Below the pieces are notes generated by a model. The model did not search any database and was not told where the DNA came from. It saw only the letters and a list, made by a program, of their open reading frames with translations. Shown piece by piece: positions 1 to 9,740 of a stretch of DNA of 64,000 nt. Source of the DNA: Gammaproteobacteria bacterium (lineage in GTDB: Bacteria > Pseudomonadota > Gammaproteobacteria > SZUA-229). The first letter of the stretch is position 1. Each line of letters begins with the position of its first letter. The stretch lies in contig JADGFA010000003.1 of the NCBI GenBank assembly GCA_016744065.1, forward strand, positions 62,001 through 126,000, given 5' to 3'. The position numbers and the translations under genes were made by a program.

Positions 1-465
1 ATTTAATATACCCCCGGCAAAAGCGGTAAGGGCAATGAAAAAGATATAGGGGAAGGTAATTGCCAGCATGTCTGCAGTGAGTTGAAAGCGCTCTGATCCT
101 GCGGACTCTGTGCTGGTAAAGCCTGGTGCGAACAGATAGACCAACAGGGGAGCTGCCAGCGAACCAATAATACTTAGTATGAGTAAGAACCCGCCAAGTG
201 CCCCTGCAACATGATTAATCAGGTCTTTAAGGTCGGAGAAGCTTCGGGTCTCTTTGTATTCGGAAAAAACAGGTACAAAAGCCTGGGAAAATGCGCCTTC
301 TGCAAACAGGCGGCGCATAAAATTAGGTATTTTAAAGGCAACAAAAAAGGCGTCTGTGCCGCCATCTGCACCAAAAAAAGTGGCAAAAATTATATCACGG
401 GCCAGGCCCAGTATACGTGACAGAAAAGTCATTACTGCCACTACGGCTGTAGATTTAAATAACAT
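1..465 (-). CDS. murJ: Lipid II flippase MurJ, N-terminal part (truncated by window edge)
   Basis: This is the first 155 residues of a MurJ/MviN flippase, which moves lipid II across the inner membrane for peptidoglycan synthesis. Translating the reverse strand from the ATG at 465 gives MLFKSTAVVAVMTFLSRILG, then RDIIFATFFGA and a stretch with FKIPNFMRRLFAEGAFSQAF; these are the conserved first transmembrane helix and first cytoplasmic loop of MurJ. Two or three further hydrophobic helices follow before the sequence runs off the left edge. Full-length MurJ has about 510 residues and 14 helices, so two thirds is missing. The frame is open to base 1. In many gammaproteobacteria murJ lies close to rpsT, as here. 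Confidence 0.93.
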   Translation of the reverse strand, partial: MLFKSTAVVAVMTFLSRILGLARDIIFATFFGADGGTDAFFVAFKIPNFMRRLFAEGAFSQAFVPVFSEYKETRSFSDLKDLINHVAGALGGFLLILSIIGSLAAPLLVYLFAPGFTSTESAGSERFQLTADMLAITFPYIFFIALTAFAGGILN

Positions 466-514
466 GGTTAAGTTCGTGAAGCTGCATTATTTCGATGGGC
501 CTGATATAAGCAGG

Positions 515-1186
515 CTAGTGGTCTTCCATATGTAAAACGATTTGTTCATAAACATAAGCGTTAATTACCAGTTTTTGATCATCCGTTAACTCTAAAAACT
601 GTACACCATATTTGTTTAACATGTCTTCATTATCGTCCCTGTCTTCAGGGGTGGAGATATTTCTAATAATAGCTTTGATTCTTAAGTATTTTTTTATTGT
701 GACAATTTCCAGTTCAATAGAAATGTTGAGTTCATCGTCGAGCTTGCCAAGTTCTTTTTTTGTCTGTAGTAGTGCGCCGGTAGCGCTGGTATTTAACATG
801 GAAATAGAAAGGCTTGTATTTGGCTCTGTTAAGGTTGTAACTGAAACTACAATTTCTGTTTCTACTCTTCGGGAGCTACGTACTGTAATGCATTCAATAT
901 CTTTAGGGTGGCGTAAATGCACATGTGGGTAAGGAATGCTGTAATATTTGATGATAGACGACTCAAAGCCATAAACATCATTGCCCTGAAGCATCCGTAC
1001 GACAAAGGGCTGGTTTTCTTTTAGCAGAGGGAGTTTTCCATTAACGCTCGGTGCGCTAATAATGATACTTTTGTTTGGACTATAACCAATTATCTTGGCA
1101 ATGAGTCTTTCACGTCCATCCTGTGGGATGAACTGTAATTGAATCGGATCGCCCAGCTTAACTTTGAAGTCTTTTTTCTCTTCCAT
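515..1186 (-). CDS. YcgR-like PilZ-domain cyclic-di-GMP receptor
   Basis: This 223-residue soluble protein is likely a c-di-GMP receptor of the flagellar-brake (YcgR) type. Residues about 8-95 resemble the YcgR N-terminal beta-barrel (PilZN). A PilZ domain follows: R103-S-S-R-R107 fits the RxxxR ligand loop and N132-T-S134-A-T-G137 fits the NxSxxG motif, so both c-di-GMP contacts are present. The C-terminal part is a PilZ barrel plus a helix. It lies between murJ and rpsT rather than in a flagellar cluster, so its partner cannot be read from context. A GGDEF protein elsewhere in the window could supply the ligand. The family call is firm; a role in motility is only inferred. Confidence 0.8.
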   Translation of the reverse strand: MEEKKDFKVKLGDPIQLQFIPQDGRERLIAKIIGYSPNKSIIISAPSVNGKLPLLKENQPFVVRMLQGNDVYGFESSIIKYYSIPYPHVHLRHPKDIECITVRSSRRVETEIVVSVTTLTEPNTSLSISMLNTSATGALLQTKKELGKLDDELNISIELEIVTIKKYLRIKAIIRNISTPEDRDDNEDMLNKYGVQFLELTDDQKLVINAYVYEQIVLHMEDH

Positions 1187-1282
1187 ATTCTTATTTTTAG
1201 TTGTAATTGACGCATATTACACTGATTTTCAGACTATTTAGTATGCTTTCGTATGTAATATGTGCATTTAGCGTATTCAGGC

Positions 1283-1311
1283 TTGACAAAAGGCTCTCAA
1301 ACTGGAAAAAT
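1283..1311 (+). promoter_or_regulatory. Candidate sigma-70 promoter of rpsT
   Basis: A consensus -35 hexamer TTGACA lies at 1283-1288. It is followed after 17 bases by a weak -10 (AAAAAT, 1306-1311) and then a G+C-rich stretch TCTGCGCCCC. A G+C-rich discriminator is typical of stringently controlled ribosomal-protein promoters. The -10 is poor, so the call is tentative. Confidence 0.4.
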
Positions 1312-1392
1312 CTGCGCCCCGTTAGGATATTCTCTGAAGAAATTTTATAGAAATATTCTCAGACAATATCAGGATTTATAGGAAAGAATAAA

Positions 1393-1656
1393 TTGGCTAA
1401 TTCACCACAATCAAAAAAACGTGCCCGTCAGGCAATTAAGCGCCGTGCTCATAATGTAGGCATGGGTTCTATGTACCGTACTTTTGTAAAAAGAGTCGTA
1501 TATGCAATTGAAGCTGGTGATAAAGCCGCTGCAGAAACCGCATATAAGGCAGCAGTGCCTGTTATCGACAAAATGTGCGGTAAAGGTCTGGTGCATGCAA
1601 ACAAGGCTGCTCGTCATAAGAGTCGTATGAATTCAAGAATTCGTGCAATGGCATAA
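1393..1656 (+). CDS. rpsT: 30S ribosomal protein S20
   Basis: An 87-residue basic protein beginning MANSPQSKKRARQAIKRRAH, the usual S20 N-terminus, and of normal S20 length. S20 binds 16S rRNA early in small-subunit assembly. The start codon is TTG at 1393, preceded by GGAAAG at 1381-1386; no ATG in frame would keep the conserved N-terminus. E. coli rpsT also starts with UUG, where the weak start is part of S20 autoregulation, so the same control is plausible here. The gene is monocistronic, with a candidate promoter upstream and a strong hairpin terminator 22 bases after the stop. Confidence 0.97.
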   Translation: MANSPQSKKRARQAIKRRAHNVGMGSMYRTFVKRVVYAIEAGDKAAAETAYKAAVPVIDKMCGKGLVHANKAARHKSRMNSRIRAMA

Positions 1657-1678
1657 ATCTTAGTGATCTGTACTTTCG

Positions 1679-1706
1679 AAAAAGCCGGCCATGAGCCGGC
1701 TTTTTT
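1679..1706. terminator. Bidirectional rho-independent terminator between rpsT and proB
   Basis: The stem GCCGGC/GCCGGC (1684-1689 and 1695-1700) has a 5-base loop and is extended by five A-T pairs on each side. This gives a T-run on the plus strand (1701-1706) and on the minus strand (complement of 1679-1683). It sits between the convergent ends of rpsT and proB and can serve both. Confidence 0.9.
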
Positions 1707-1781
1707 GTGCGTGTAGTGCAGGCTTGTTTATTGCAGGCATGCCCAGCTTCTTATTGATGCTAATCAAAAGAGTGCTGGTTT

Positions 1782-2906
1782 TTAAATTAGCACCATATTA
1801 TCGCGATGAATTAATTCCGCTTCATCGACATAACCCAGTATAGCTTCAATCTTATTAGAGCTTTTGCCACAAATTTTAGCGGCCTCAATGGCGTTATAAT
1901 TTACCAGTCCATGAGCAATTTCTTTACCCTGGTGATTAATGCAGGACACCATTTCGCCGCGAATGAAGTTACCGCTTACCGAAGTAACACCCACAGCTAA
2001 CAGGCTTTTACCGGATGTTAGTAAAACTTTGCTGGCGCCTTCATCCAGTGTAAGTTGACCGCTCACTTTCAGGTGGCCTGCCAGCCATTGTTTGCGGGCG
2101 GCCATTGGCTCAGTGTCGGGTAATAGCAAAGTGCCCGTTTCTTCGCCCCTGATAATATCTGACAGGGCGTTGTTGTTGCGTCCATTTGTGATCAGGGTGC
2201 GAGTGCCTGATCTTGCTGCGCGTTGAGCAGCACTCAGCTTTGTGCTCATACCGCCCTGGCCGAGCATGCCGCCGCTACTGCTTGCCATTTTGTGTAATCG
2301 AGCATCGTTTGCCTGTCCGGTCGATATAAATTGAGCATCCGGATTTTTTCTGGGGTCTTCGCTAAATAATCCCTGTTGATCTGTGAGTATGATTAGAGCA
2401 TCTGCTTCAACCAGATTGGCGACCAACGCGGCCAGGGTGTCATTATCGCCAAAACGAATTTCATCGGTTGCAACTGTGTCATTTTCATTGATGATAGGGA
2501 TTACGCCCAGGTCTAATAGTGAGCGTAAGGTGCTGCGAGCATTCAGGTATCGACGACGGTCAGATAGATCATCGTGGGTGAGTAATATCTGGGCGCTTAC
2601 TATATTGTGCTGTTGAAAAAAGGATTCATAAGCCTGTACCAGTCCCATTTGACCTACTGCAGCGGCAGCCTGTAATTCATGTAATGCCTTAGGGCGGTTC
2701 TGCCATTTAAGGCGTACCATACCCTCTGCAACGGCGCCAGACGATACCAGCAATATTTCTTTGCCCTGTTGGCGTAGTTGAGCGATTTGTTCGGTCCAGC
2801 GCTTAATGGCTGTTGTATCCAGTCCGCTGCCATCATTGGTGACCAGGGAGCTACCAATTTTGATAACCCAACGTTTAGAGCTGGCAAGTTGTTGGCGTGT
2901 TTTCAT
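1782..2906 (-). CDS. proB: Glutamate 5-kinase (proline biosynthesis)
   Basis: ProB phosphorylates L-glutamate to glutamyl 5-phosphate, the first and feedback-inhibited step of proline synthesis. The 374-residue length is that of the two-domain enzyme. The amino-acid kinase domain (about 10-260) shows [18 protein letters not shown], the AAAVGQMGL region, PIINENDTV and [17 protein letters not shown] domain occupies about 280-365. The gene is transcribed leftward 88 bases downstream of obgE, an old gammaproteobacterial linkage (rplU-rpmA-obgE-proB), and is probably the last gene of that group because the bidirectional terminator follows. Nothing is missing. Confidence 0.96.
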   Translation of the reverse strand: MKTRQQLASSKRWVIKIGSSLVTNDGSGLDTTAIKRWTEQIAQLRQQGKEILLVSSGAVAEGMVRLKWQNRPKALHELQAAAAVGQMGLVQAYESFFQQHNIVSAQILLTHDDLSDRRRYLNARSTLRSLLDLGVIPIINENDTVATDEIRFGDNDTLAALVANLVEADALIILTDQQGLFSEDPRKNPDAQFISTGQANDARLHKMASSSGGMLGQGGMSTKLSAAQRAARSGTRTLITNGRNNNALSDIIRGEETGTLLLPDTEPMAARKQWLAGHLKVSGQLTLDEGASKVLLTSGKSLLAVGVTSVSGNFIRGEMVSCINHQGKEIAHGLVNYNAIEAAKICGKSSNKIEAILGYVDEAELIHRDNMVLI

Positions 2907-2994
2907 AGGCTTATTCTATACAGAAAATCAGGCGGTGACATAGAGGAGCGCGCGCGTATTAAAATAAAGCAGAGGGCTTTTGCGTTAAAGCGGC

Positions 2995-4140
<1,146 letters not shown>

Positions 4141-4183
4141 TTACCCTTCGTCTCTTGCTTTTCTGTATCAAAATCGTTTGTGC

Positions 4184-4224
4184 ATAAAAAAACCCTGCTA
4201 TGAATTATCATGAGCAGGGTTTTT
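4184..4224 (-). terminator. Rho-independent terminator after rplU-rpmA
   Basis: The stem CCCTGCT/AGCAGGG (4193-4199 and 4213-4219) has a further ATGA/TCAT pairing inside and is flanked by A and T runs. On the minus strand it ends in a run of Ts (complement of 4186-4192). It lies between rpmA and obgE and would end or attenuate the r-protein transcript before obgE. Confidence 0.8.
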
Positions 4225-4260
4225 AAGGTTTCACTAAGACCCTGAAGGGTAAAGGGATCT

Positions 4261-4518
4261 TTAAGCAGCAACCACGCTCACTGTGCGACGGTTTTTCGGG
4301 CCTTTAACCGAAAATTCCACTTTGCCTTCTGCTTTAGCAAAAAGCGTGTGGTCGCGGCCAATGCCTACGTTGTTGCCAGGGTGGAACTGGGTGCCGCGTT
4401 GACGAACCAGTATGTTGCCAGCTAATACTGCCTGACCACCGTACATTTTAACGCCTAAGCGTTTACTTTCCGATTCGCGTCCGTTACGCGTACTACCAGC
4501 GGCTTTCTTATGTGCCAT
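4261..4518 (-). CDS. rpmA: 50S ribosomal protein L27
   Basis: An 85-residue basic protein with the L27 N-terminus [20 protein letters not shown], which reaches the peptidyl-transferase centre. The motifs [13 protein letters not shown] and [16 protein letters not shown] are typical. Length is standard, and no N-terminal extension of the Staphylococcus type (with a cleavage site) is present. It is 51 bases downstream of rplU on the same strand, the universal rplU-rpmA pair. Confidence 0.97.
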   Translation of the reverse strand: MAHKKAAGSTRNGRESESKRLGVKMYGGQAVLAGNILVRQRGTQFHPGNNVGIGRDHTLFAKAEGKVEFSVKGPKNRRTVSVVAA

Positions 4519-4569
4519 ATTATTTGTCCTATGTTAAGGGCCGGATGTTCTGGCCTCTTGTTTCAGGTA

Positions 4570-4881
4570 TTAACCAGTAATGCCGGTTACTTTAATTTCA
4601 GTATAGTACTGACGATGGCCCGTGCATTTCTGATGGTGCTTACGGCGACGAAATTTCATAATATGAACTTTCTTGTGACGGCCGTGTGATAATATCTCAC
4701 AAGTTACCTTGCCACCTTCCAGTAGTGGGCTGCCGATCTTTAGTTTGTCGCCATCAGCGATCATAAGTACCTGATTAATTTCTATTGAGTCACCCTCAGC
4801 GCCTTCCAGTTTTTCAACCTTCAGATATTCACCTTCAGTAACCTTGTATTGTTTACCACCGGTTTTAACTACAGCGTACAT
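4570..4881 (-). CDS. rplU: 50S ribosomal protein L21
   Basis: A 103-residue protein beginning [20 protein letters not shown] and containing [20 protein letters not shown], both diagnostic for bacterial L21. It is first in a leftward operon with rpmA. TAGGAG lies just upstream of the start (reverse strand of 4887-4892). A good sigma-70 promoter lies at 4937-4965, and ispB diverges on the other side, an arrangement conserved in gammaproteobacteria. Confidence 0.97.
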   Translation of the reverse strand: MYAVVKTGGKQYKVTEGEYLKVEKLEGAEGDSIEINQVLMIADGDKLKIGSPLLEGGKVTCEILSHGRHKKVHIMKFRRRKHHQKCTGHRQYYTEIKVTGITG

Positions 4882-4936
4882 ACCGGATAACTCCTAAAAT
4901 TATATGTTAAGTTTTCTGTTTTCAGAAAGGGTGCGA

Positions 4937-4965
4937 ATTGTAGCGATTTGGCGCCCAACTAACAA
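4937..4965 (-). promoter_or_regulatory. Candidate sigma-70 promoter of rplU-rpmA
   Basis: On the minus strand TTGTTA (complement of 4960-4965) is followed after 17 bases by TACAAT (complement of 4937-4942). The spacing is ideal and the -10 differs from consensus by one base. It lies about 55 bases upstream of the rplU start. Confidence 0.6.
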
Positions 4966-5047
4966 GCTAAAATGTACTTAAAGGGGGCTTTTTATTGAAA
5001 AAAGATGGAAATAGTGCTCTTTAAAGAGTCTCGTTGTGAGTTGTTGC

Positions 5048-5076
5048 TTGAGACTTGGGGTGCGATACACCATAAT
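5048..5076 (+). promoter_or_regulatory. Candidate sigma-70 promoter of ispB
   Basis: TTGAGA (5048-5053) is followed after 17 bases by CATAAT (5071-5076), about 38 bases before the ispB ATG. Both hexamers differ from consensus by one base. The match is unproven. Confidence 0.5.
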
Positions 5077-5113
5077 CCGCCCCATTATTATATACAACAA
5101 GCCCTAAACAAAC

Positions 5114-6082
5114 ATGCAAGTAGACAATATAAAAGCACTCGTCGCAGATGATATGAACGCAGTGGATGATGTGATTCAGGCACGTCTTTCGTCAGATGTT
5201 GTGCTAGTAAATCAACTTAGCCATTATATTGTTAATTCTGGAGGTAAGCGGTTACGCCCGGTTTTAAGTTTGATGGCATCTCGTGCTTACGGTTATGAAG
5301 GTATACAGCATCATAATCTTGCGGCAATTATTGAATTTATTCATACCGCTACTTTACTACATGATGATGTGGTGGATGAGTCTGAGCTACGTCGTGGTCA
5401 GGAAACAGCTAATGCCCTGTTTGGTAATGCTGCCAGTGTGTTAGTAGGGGATTTTCTCTATTCTCGTGCTTTTGAGATGATGGTAGACGTGAACGATATG
5501 AAGGTGATGAAAATATTAGCTGAAACCACGAATGTGATTGCAGAAGGTGAAGTGATGCAGCTAATGAACTGTCATGATGCCGATACGACAGAACAGCGTT
5601 ATCTGGATGTTATTCATGCAAAAACAGCCAAGTTGTTTGAGGCAGCGACACGTTTGGGTGCCGTATTGTGTGGTCGGCCCGAAGCAGAAGAAAAAGCGAT
5701 GGCTTCTTATGGCATGCATCTGGGTACGGCTTTTCAGTTAATAGATGATGTGCTTGATTACAGTTCTTCACGTGAGGAGATGGGTAAAAATGTTGGTGAT
5801 GACCTTGCTGAAGGAAAGCCAACTTTGCCATTAATCTTTGCTATGAGGAATGGTACTAAAGAGCAGTCTGAAGTTGTAAGAAAAGCGATTGAAGATGGCG
5901 GGCTGGATTATTTAGAGCCGGTAATGCAGGCAATAAAAGAAACCGGTGCAATAGAGTACACAGAAACAACGGCAAAAAATGAAGCGGGGTTAGCGATAAA
6001 GCAGTTAGAGCATCTCCCTGAATCTGATTACAAGCAGGCACTACATGATCTGGCGCGTTATTCGGTTGATCGTTCTTTTTAG
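5114..6082 (+). CDS. ispB: Octaprenyl diphosphate synthase (ubiquinone side chain)
   Basis: This trans-prenyltransferase extends farnesyl diphosphate with isopentenyl diphosphate to the C40 chain attached to ubiquinone. The first aspartate-rich motif is LLHDDVVDESELRRG (about 86-100) and the second is LIDDVLDYSS (about 211-220). GGKRLRPVL near residue 43 binds IPP. The 322-residue length is typical for IspB. The divergent pairing with rplU supports IspB rather than IspA. ubiC and ubiA, which make and prenylate 4-hydroxybenzoate, lie elsewhere in the window. Chain length (C40 versus C45) cannot be told by eye. Confidence 0.93.
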   Translation: MQVDNIKALVADDMNAVDDVIQARLSSDVVLVNQLSHYIVNSGGKRLRPVLSLMASRAYGYEGIQHHNLAAIIEFIHTATLLHDDVVDESELRRGQETANALFGNAASVLVGDFLYSRAFEMMVDVNDMKVMKILAETTNVIAEGEVMQLMNCHDADTTEQRYLDVIHAKTAKLFEAATRLGAVLCGRPEAEEKAMASYGMHLGTAFQLIDDVLDYSSSREEMGKNVGDDLAEGKPTLPLIFAMRNGTKEQSEVVRKAIEDGGLDYLEPVMQAIKETGAIEYTETTAKNEAGLAIKQLEHLPESDYKQALHDLARYSVDRSF

Positions 6083-6228
6083 CTTATCGAGAGTATTGCT
6101 TAGAGGTGTAGGCGCATATTATCAAACAATGTTTAAATGAAATGTCCGTGCTTCCAGGTATTGAGCTGTGAATAAATTAGCACAAAAAATTTGTAAAAAT
6201 AGTTATCTGCTTGTTTAATGCGTAGTCA

Positions 6229-6792
6229 TCAAATATTAATCGTTTCATAACGCAAAAATTTGATATTTTCTGGCCAGTCATTTTTATTTAATCCAGCTTT
6301 TTCTTTTAGGTGGCTTAAAAAGAGGTTGGCTGTTGGAAGTTGCTCCCAGACGGAGGGTAGAAAAGTTGCTTTATGATTACCTGCTTCGAGGATAATTCCG
6401 TCAATTCCAGGTTGTAATTTTTTTAATAAATCGCTTTCGGAAACAAAATTAATTGATTTAGTGCTTGTCAAAATTGAAATAGAAATTTTAAGTTTTTCAA
6501 TTTCATGCTCTGTGACGTGATTGAATCTAGGGTCTTCAAATGCAGCTGCATATGCATGGCTGGAAACATCAGTGATTAACGGTTGGCATGCTTGCAGTGT
6601 GCCGATGCATCCGCGTAATTTGTTATTTAAATGCAGGGTTACAAAGCTTGCGCCCTGTGTTTGTAATAGCTCACTAAATGTATCTGGTTCAACAGGTAAA
6701 AAACATTGTTGTTGCATTCCATAGATAATAGAGTTTTTTGCTGTTTTCAGTAGTTCGTATTTATCATTGCTGGTTAAATTAATAAATGACAT
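6229..6792 (-). CDS. amrA: AMMECR1-family protein (AmmeMemoRadiSam system protein A)
   Basis: The AMMECR1 domain spans nearly the whole 187-residue protein: LRGCIGTLQACQPLITDVSS is the hallmark LRGCIG block, followed by AFEDPRF and an ISILT strand. The biochemical function is unknown; the family is defined by genomic co-occurrence with a MEMO-like dioxygenase-fold protein and a radical SAM enzyme, both present next door. It overlaps the end of the MEMO gene, so the two are translationally coupled. Two starts are possible, ATG at 6792 (chosen) or ATG at 6801; neither has a strong ribosome binding site. Confidence 0.85.
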   Translation of the reverse strand: MSFINLTSNDKYELLKTAKNSIIYGMQQQCFLPVEPDTFSELLQTQGASFVTLHLNNKLRGCIGTLQACQPLITDVSSHAYAAAFEDPRFNHVTEHEIEKLKISISILTSTKSINFVSESDLLKKLQPGIDGIILEAGNHKATFLPSVWEQLPTANLFLSHLKEKAGLNKNDWPENIKFLRYETINI

Positions 6793-7591
6793 ATGAACCA
6801 TAACCTACAACGCGATCTTTGTTTCCGCTGGTGTCGCCGGAGTTTCTTAAGTCGAGACATTTTACATTTAATTGATGCTTTTTTGCTAAAGTTAATAGGC
6901 CGTTTAATGGGTTGCGGCCACAGGCATCATTGTAGTTTATTTTCTCGGGTTGTAATGTTTCAATATAACCCGAGGTTAAAAAGTCCTGTTTTTTAGCGGT
7001 TTCATAAGTGTGAAAGTGGCTTAAGTCAGTGCTAATAACAAATAAAGTTTCCTCATTTTCCCAGAATAGTTCGAGTAAATTTGATATGTTTTTGTGATTG
7101 CAGTTACCGACGAGTAAAGGCGTTAATTCAAAATCATTTAATAAAGTCTGTAAAAAAGGTAAATGAACTTCAAGAGAGTGTTCCTCTTTGTGAGCCAGGC
7201 TGTCTGGATGTACATAATTTAATTGTTCGGCTTGTTTGCATAATGTTGAATTAATTTTTATTGTACCAATAGGTGTTTCAAAATAATCAGCATCAGGTGT
7301 TGCAACACCATTAAAAGAAAATCGATGTGCTGGGCCAAGCAGCACAACCTGTTTTATTTTATGCGCCAAAGGTTCGAGTAGTTTATAAGCGCTTGCCGCA
7401 ACAGGGGCACTGTACATATAACCCGCATGTGGTGCGATTATGGCTTTCGGTATGAGGTTTAAAGAAGGGGGTGCCTGAGTTAAATAGTTAAGGATGTCTG
7501 ATGATAACTGCTCTGGGTCGGAGGCATAAAATATACCTGCGACAGCGGCGGTGCGTGTGTGTGAATTCGTGTTTATCATTGTGATAACCAT
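6779..7591 (-). CDS. amrB: MEMO1-family protein (AmmeMemoRadiSam system protein B)
   Basis: A 270-residue MEMO/LigB-fold protein. Visible motifs are AVAGIFYASDPEQL at the start, IIAPHAGYMYSAPVAASAY, VVLLGPAHRF, EEHSLEVHLPFLQ and ISTDLSHF. These include the conserved His and Asp residues that resemble the metal site of class III dioxygenases, though bacterial MEMO enzymatic activity is not established. The start at 7591 has AGGA seven bases upstream; an internal ATG at 7579 is the alternative. It is the first gene of a leftward pair with the AMMECR1 gene and diverges from the radical SAM gene 43 bases away. Confidence 0.88.
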   Translation of the reverse strand: MVITMINTNSHTRTAAVAGIFYASDPEQLSSDILNYLTQAPPSLNLIPKAIIAPHAGYMYSAPVAASAYKLLEPLAHKIKQVVLLGPAHRFSFNGVATPDADYFETPIGTIKINSTLCKQAEQLNYVHPDSLAHKEEHSLEVHLPFLQTLLNDFELTPLLVGNCNHKNISNLLELFWENEETLFVISTDLSHFHTYETAKKQDFLTSGYIETLQPEKINYNDACGRNPLNGLLTLAKKHQLNVKCLDLRNSGDTSGNKDRVVGYGSYVIY

Positions 7592-7634
7592 TCAGCAGTC
7601 CTGCTATAGTTATAACATAGAAAGGCGTTGTTTT

Positions 7635-8729
7635 ATGAAGAACTTTGCAGATAATACGGTTTCTACAAAATACTGGCATGGTCTGGATGATGGTCGTGTG
7701 CAATGTGACTTGTGCCCTCGATTCTGTAAATTAAAAGAGGGGCAGCGAGGCCTGTGTTTTGTCCGTGCTAATCAACAAAATCAAATAGTGCTTACATCAT
7801 ATGGGCTTTCGAGTGGTTTTTGTATTGACCCTGTAGAAAAGAAGCCGCTGAATCATTTTTTGCCAGGTACACCTGTTTTGTCTTTTGGTACAGCTGGTTG
7901 TAATTTAAACTGCAAGTTTTGTCAGAACTGGGATATTAGTAAATCACGTGAAATGGTCAAACTGGCTTCAAAAGCCAGTCCTGCCACCATCGCAAAACAG
8001 GCAAAGCGGAACAACTGTAGAAGTGTGGCTTTTACTTATAATGACCCAGTTATTTTCCATGAATATGCCATTGATGCTGCTGAGGCATGTAATGATTCAG
8101 GTTTGAAATCTATAGCTGTGTCGGCGGGTTATATAAATGAAGAGCCCAGATTTGAATTTTTTGATGCAATGGATGCCGCTAATATTGATTTGAAGGCATT
8201 TACGGACAAGTTTTATTACCGATTGACAGGAGCGCATTTACAGCCTGTGTTAGAAACACTGTGTTATTTAAGGCATGAAACAAACGTCTGGTTTGAGATT
8301 ACCACTTTACTTATACCCGGTGAAAATGATTCTGATACTGAGTTGCATCAAATGTGTGAATGGCTAATGGATAATCTGGGGGCGGATATTCCGTTGCATT
8401 TTAGTGCGTTTCACCCAGACTGGAAAATGCGAGATGTGCTTCAAACACCTGTAGCAACATTGATTCGTGCCCGGGAAATTGCTATGAAAACAGGTTTACA
8501 TTATGTGTATACCGGAAATGCCCATGACGTTATAGGGGGAAGTACTCGTTGTTATTATTGCAGCCACTTACTGATTGAAAGGGACTGGTATGAATTAGGC
8601 AAATGGGGTGTAGGTGCTGGTGGGTGCTGTGAATCTTGTGGAGCAACACTACCGGGCGTGTTTGAGGCGTCACCTGGTGACTGGGGCGCGCGTCGATTAG
8701 CCATATTTGTCAGTGATAAATTGGCCTAA
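7635..8729 (+). CDS. amrS: AmmeMemoRadiSam system radical SAM enzyme (AmrS)
   Basis: A 364-residue radical SAM protein. The [4Fe-4S] cysteines lie in AGCNLNCKFCQNWDIS (CxxxCxxC with the family's QNW after it). The N-terminus has a CDLCPRFCKLKEGQRG cysteine cluster, and C-terminal CYYC and CESCG motifs add more cysteines. This arrangement is that of the PflA-like AmrS group found with AMMECR1 and MEMO. The ATG at 7635 is chosen; the frame is open 28 codons further upstream but that part is not family-like and would overlap the MEMO gene. The substrate is unknown. It is transcribed away from amrB-amrA. Confidence 0.88.
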   Translation: MKNFADNTVSTKYWHGLDDGRVQCDLCPRFCKLKEGQRGLCFVRANQQNQIVLTSYGLSSGFCIDPVEKKPLNHFLPGTPVLSFGTAGCNLNCKFCQNWDISKSREMVKLASKASPATIAKQAKRNNCRSVAFTYNDPVIFHEYAIDAAEACNDSGLKSIAVSAGYINEEPRFEFFDAMDAANIDLKAFTDKFYYRLTGAHLQPVLETLCYLRHETNVWFEITTLLIPGENDSDTELHQMCEWLMDNLGADIPLHFSAFHPDWKMRDVLQTPVATLIRAREIAMKTGLHYVYTGNAHDVIGGSTRCYYCSHLLIERDWYELGKWGVGAGGCCESCGATLPGVFEASPGDWGARRLAIFVSDKLA

Positions 8730-8829
8730 ATAGGTTATTCTTAGCGGTGTGTCTTTATGAGTAAAGGCGCGGTTGATACAAATAATTAGTTTGTGATGTA
8801 TTAAGATAAAAATAACTTAGAGAAAAGAC

Positions 8830-9444
8830 TTGAGCAAAGGCACGTTATATATAATCTCAGCTCCTTCCGGTGCAGGTAAAACCAGTCTTGTTAAGGGATT
8901 AACGGCTAACGGTGGGAGTATTGTTGTATCAACATCGCATACGACCCGTGCAATGCGAGAGGGTGAAAAAGATGGCGTTGATTACCATTTTGTAGATCAG
9001 GAGGCATTTCTGTCTATGGTCGGTGGTAGCGCCTTTCTTGAGCATGCGCAGGTATTTGATAATTATTATGGCACCTCTCAAAAACATGTAGAGCAGCAAT
9101 TGTTACAGGGGCATGATGTTATTCTGGAAATTGACTGGCAGGGTGCACGGCAGGTACGCAAACAGTTTCAGGATTCATTGTCGATTTTTATTTTGCCGCC
9201 ATCATCCGGGGCGTTAAAAGAGCGATTGCAGACTCGCGGCCAGGATAATGAAGAAACGATTGATCGCCGCATGAATGATGCGGTGAATGAAATGTCACAC
9301 TATGCCGAATTTGATTATATCATCGTAAATGATGATTTTGATATCGCATTACAGGAACTCGGCAGTATATTTAAAGCAAACCGGTTACGTCAACTTCAGC
9401 AAGAACGTAAACTGGAAAATTTACTAATTGAATTATTGAAATAG
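8830..9444 (+). CDS. gmk: Guanylate kinase
   Basis: Gmk phosphorylates GMP to GDP. The 204-residue protein opens [20 protein letters not shown], giving the P-loop at about 11-18, followed by [21 protein letters not shown], the GMP-binding block, and [13 protein letters not shown]. The start codon is TTG at 8830, with AGAGAAAAG just upstream; no ATG would preserve the conserved N-terminus. Thirteen bases separate it from rpoZ. The gmk-rpoZ-spoT-recG order matches E. coli and Pseudomonas. Confidence 0.96.
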   Translation: MSKGTLYIISAPSGAGKTSLVKGLTANGGSIVVSTSHTTRAMREGEKDGVDYHFVDQEAFLSMVGGSAFLEHAQVFDNYYGTSQKHVEQQLLQGHDVILEIDWQGARQVRKQFQDSLSIFILPPSSGALKERLQTRGQDNEETIDRRMNDAVNEMSHYAEFDYIIVNDDFDIALQELGSIFKANRLRQLQQERKLENLLIELLK

Positions 9445-9457
9445 AGGGTAGAGAAGA

Positions 9458-9718
9458 ATGGCACGTTTAACAGTAGAAGATTGTTTACCAAATGTAGATA
9501 ATCGTTTTCATCTTGTATTGGTCGCTTCAAAGCGCGCACGTCAAATCGCGATGGGTGCAGAGGCCCTGGTTGAGTTAGATAATGATAAACCAACGGTGCT
9601 TGCGTTACGTGAAATTTCTGAAGGTCTTGTGGGGCCTGAAATTTTAAATGAAAAGGCTGAAGAGCTTAATATGATGCCAGCTGCAATTTCTGCAGAAGAA
9701 ATTAGCAAGGAAATGTAA
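9458..9718 (+). CDS. rpoZ: RNA polymerase omega subunit
   Basis: An 86-residue omega subunit: [20 protein letters not shown], then [20 protein letters not shown] and a REISEGLV segment. Omega helps fold the beta-prime subunit and forms one of the ppGpp sites on polymerase, fitting its position directly before spoT. A ribosome binding site AGAGGGTAGAG lies just before the ATG. It is flanked by gmk 13 bases upstream and spoT 22 bases downstream. Confidence 0.97.
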   Translation: MARLTVEDCLPNVDNRFHLVLVASKRARQIAMGAEALVELDNDKPTVLALREISEGLVGPEILNEKAEELNMMPAAISAEEISKEM

Positions 9719-9740
9719 ACCTGTTCCCAGGAAATATAAT

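Noticed and set aside
211-535. Two plus-strand frames of 69 and 93 codons
   Set aside because: They are antisense to murJ, whose minus-strand frame is clearly conserved; neither looks like a protein family.
612-932. A Ser/Val-rich plus-strand frame
   Set aside because: Antisense shadow of the PilZ gene.
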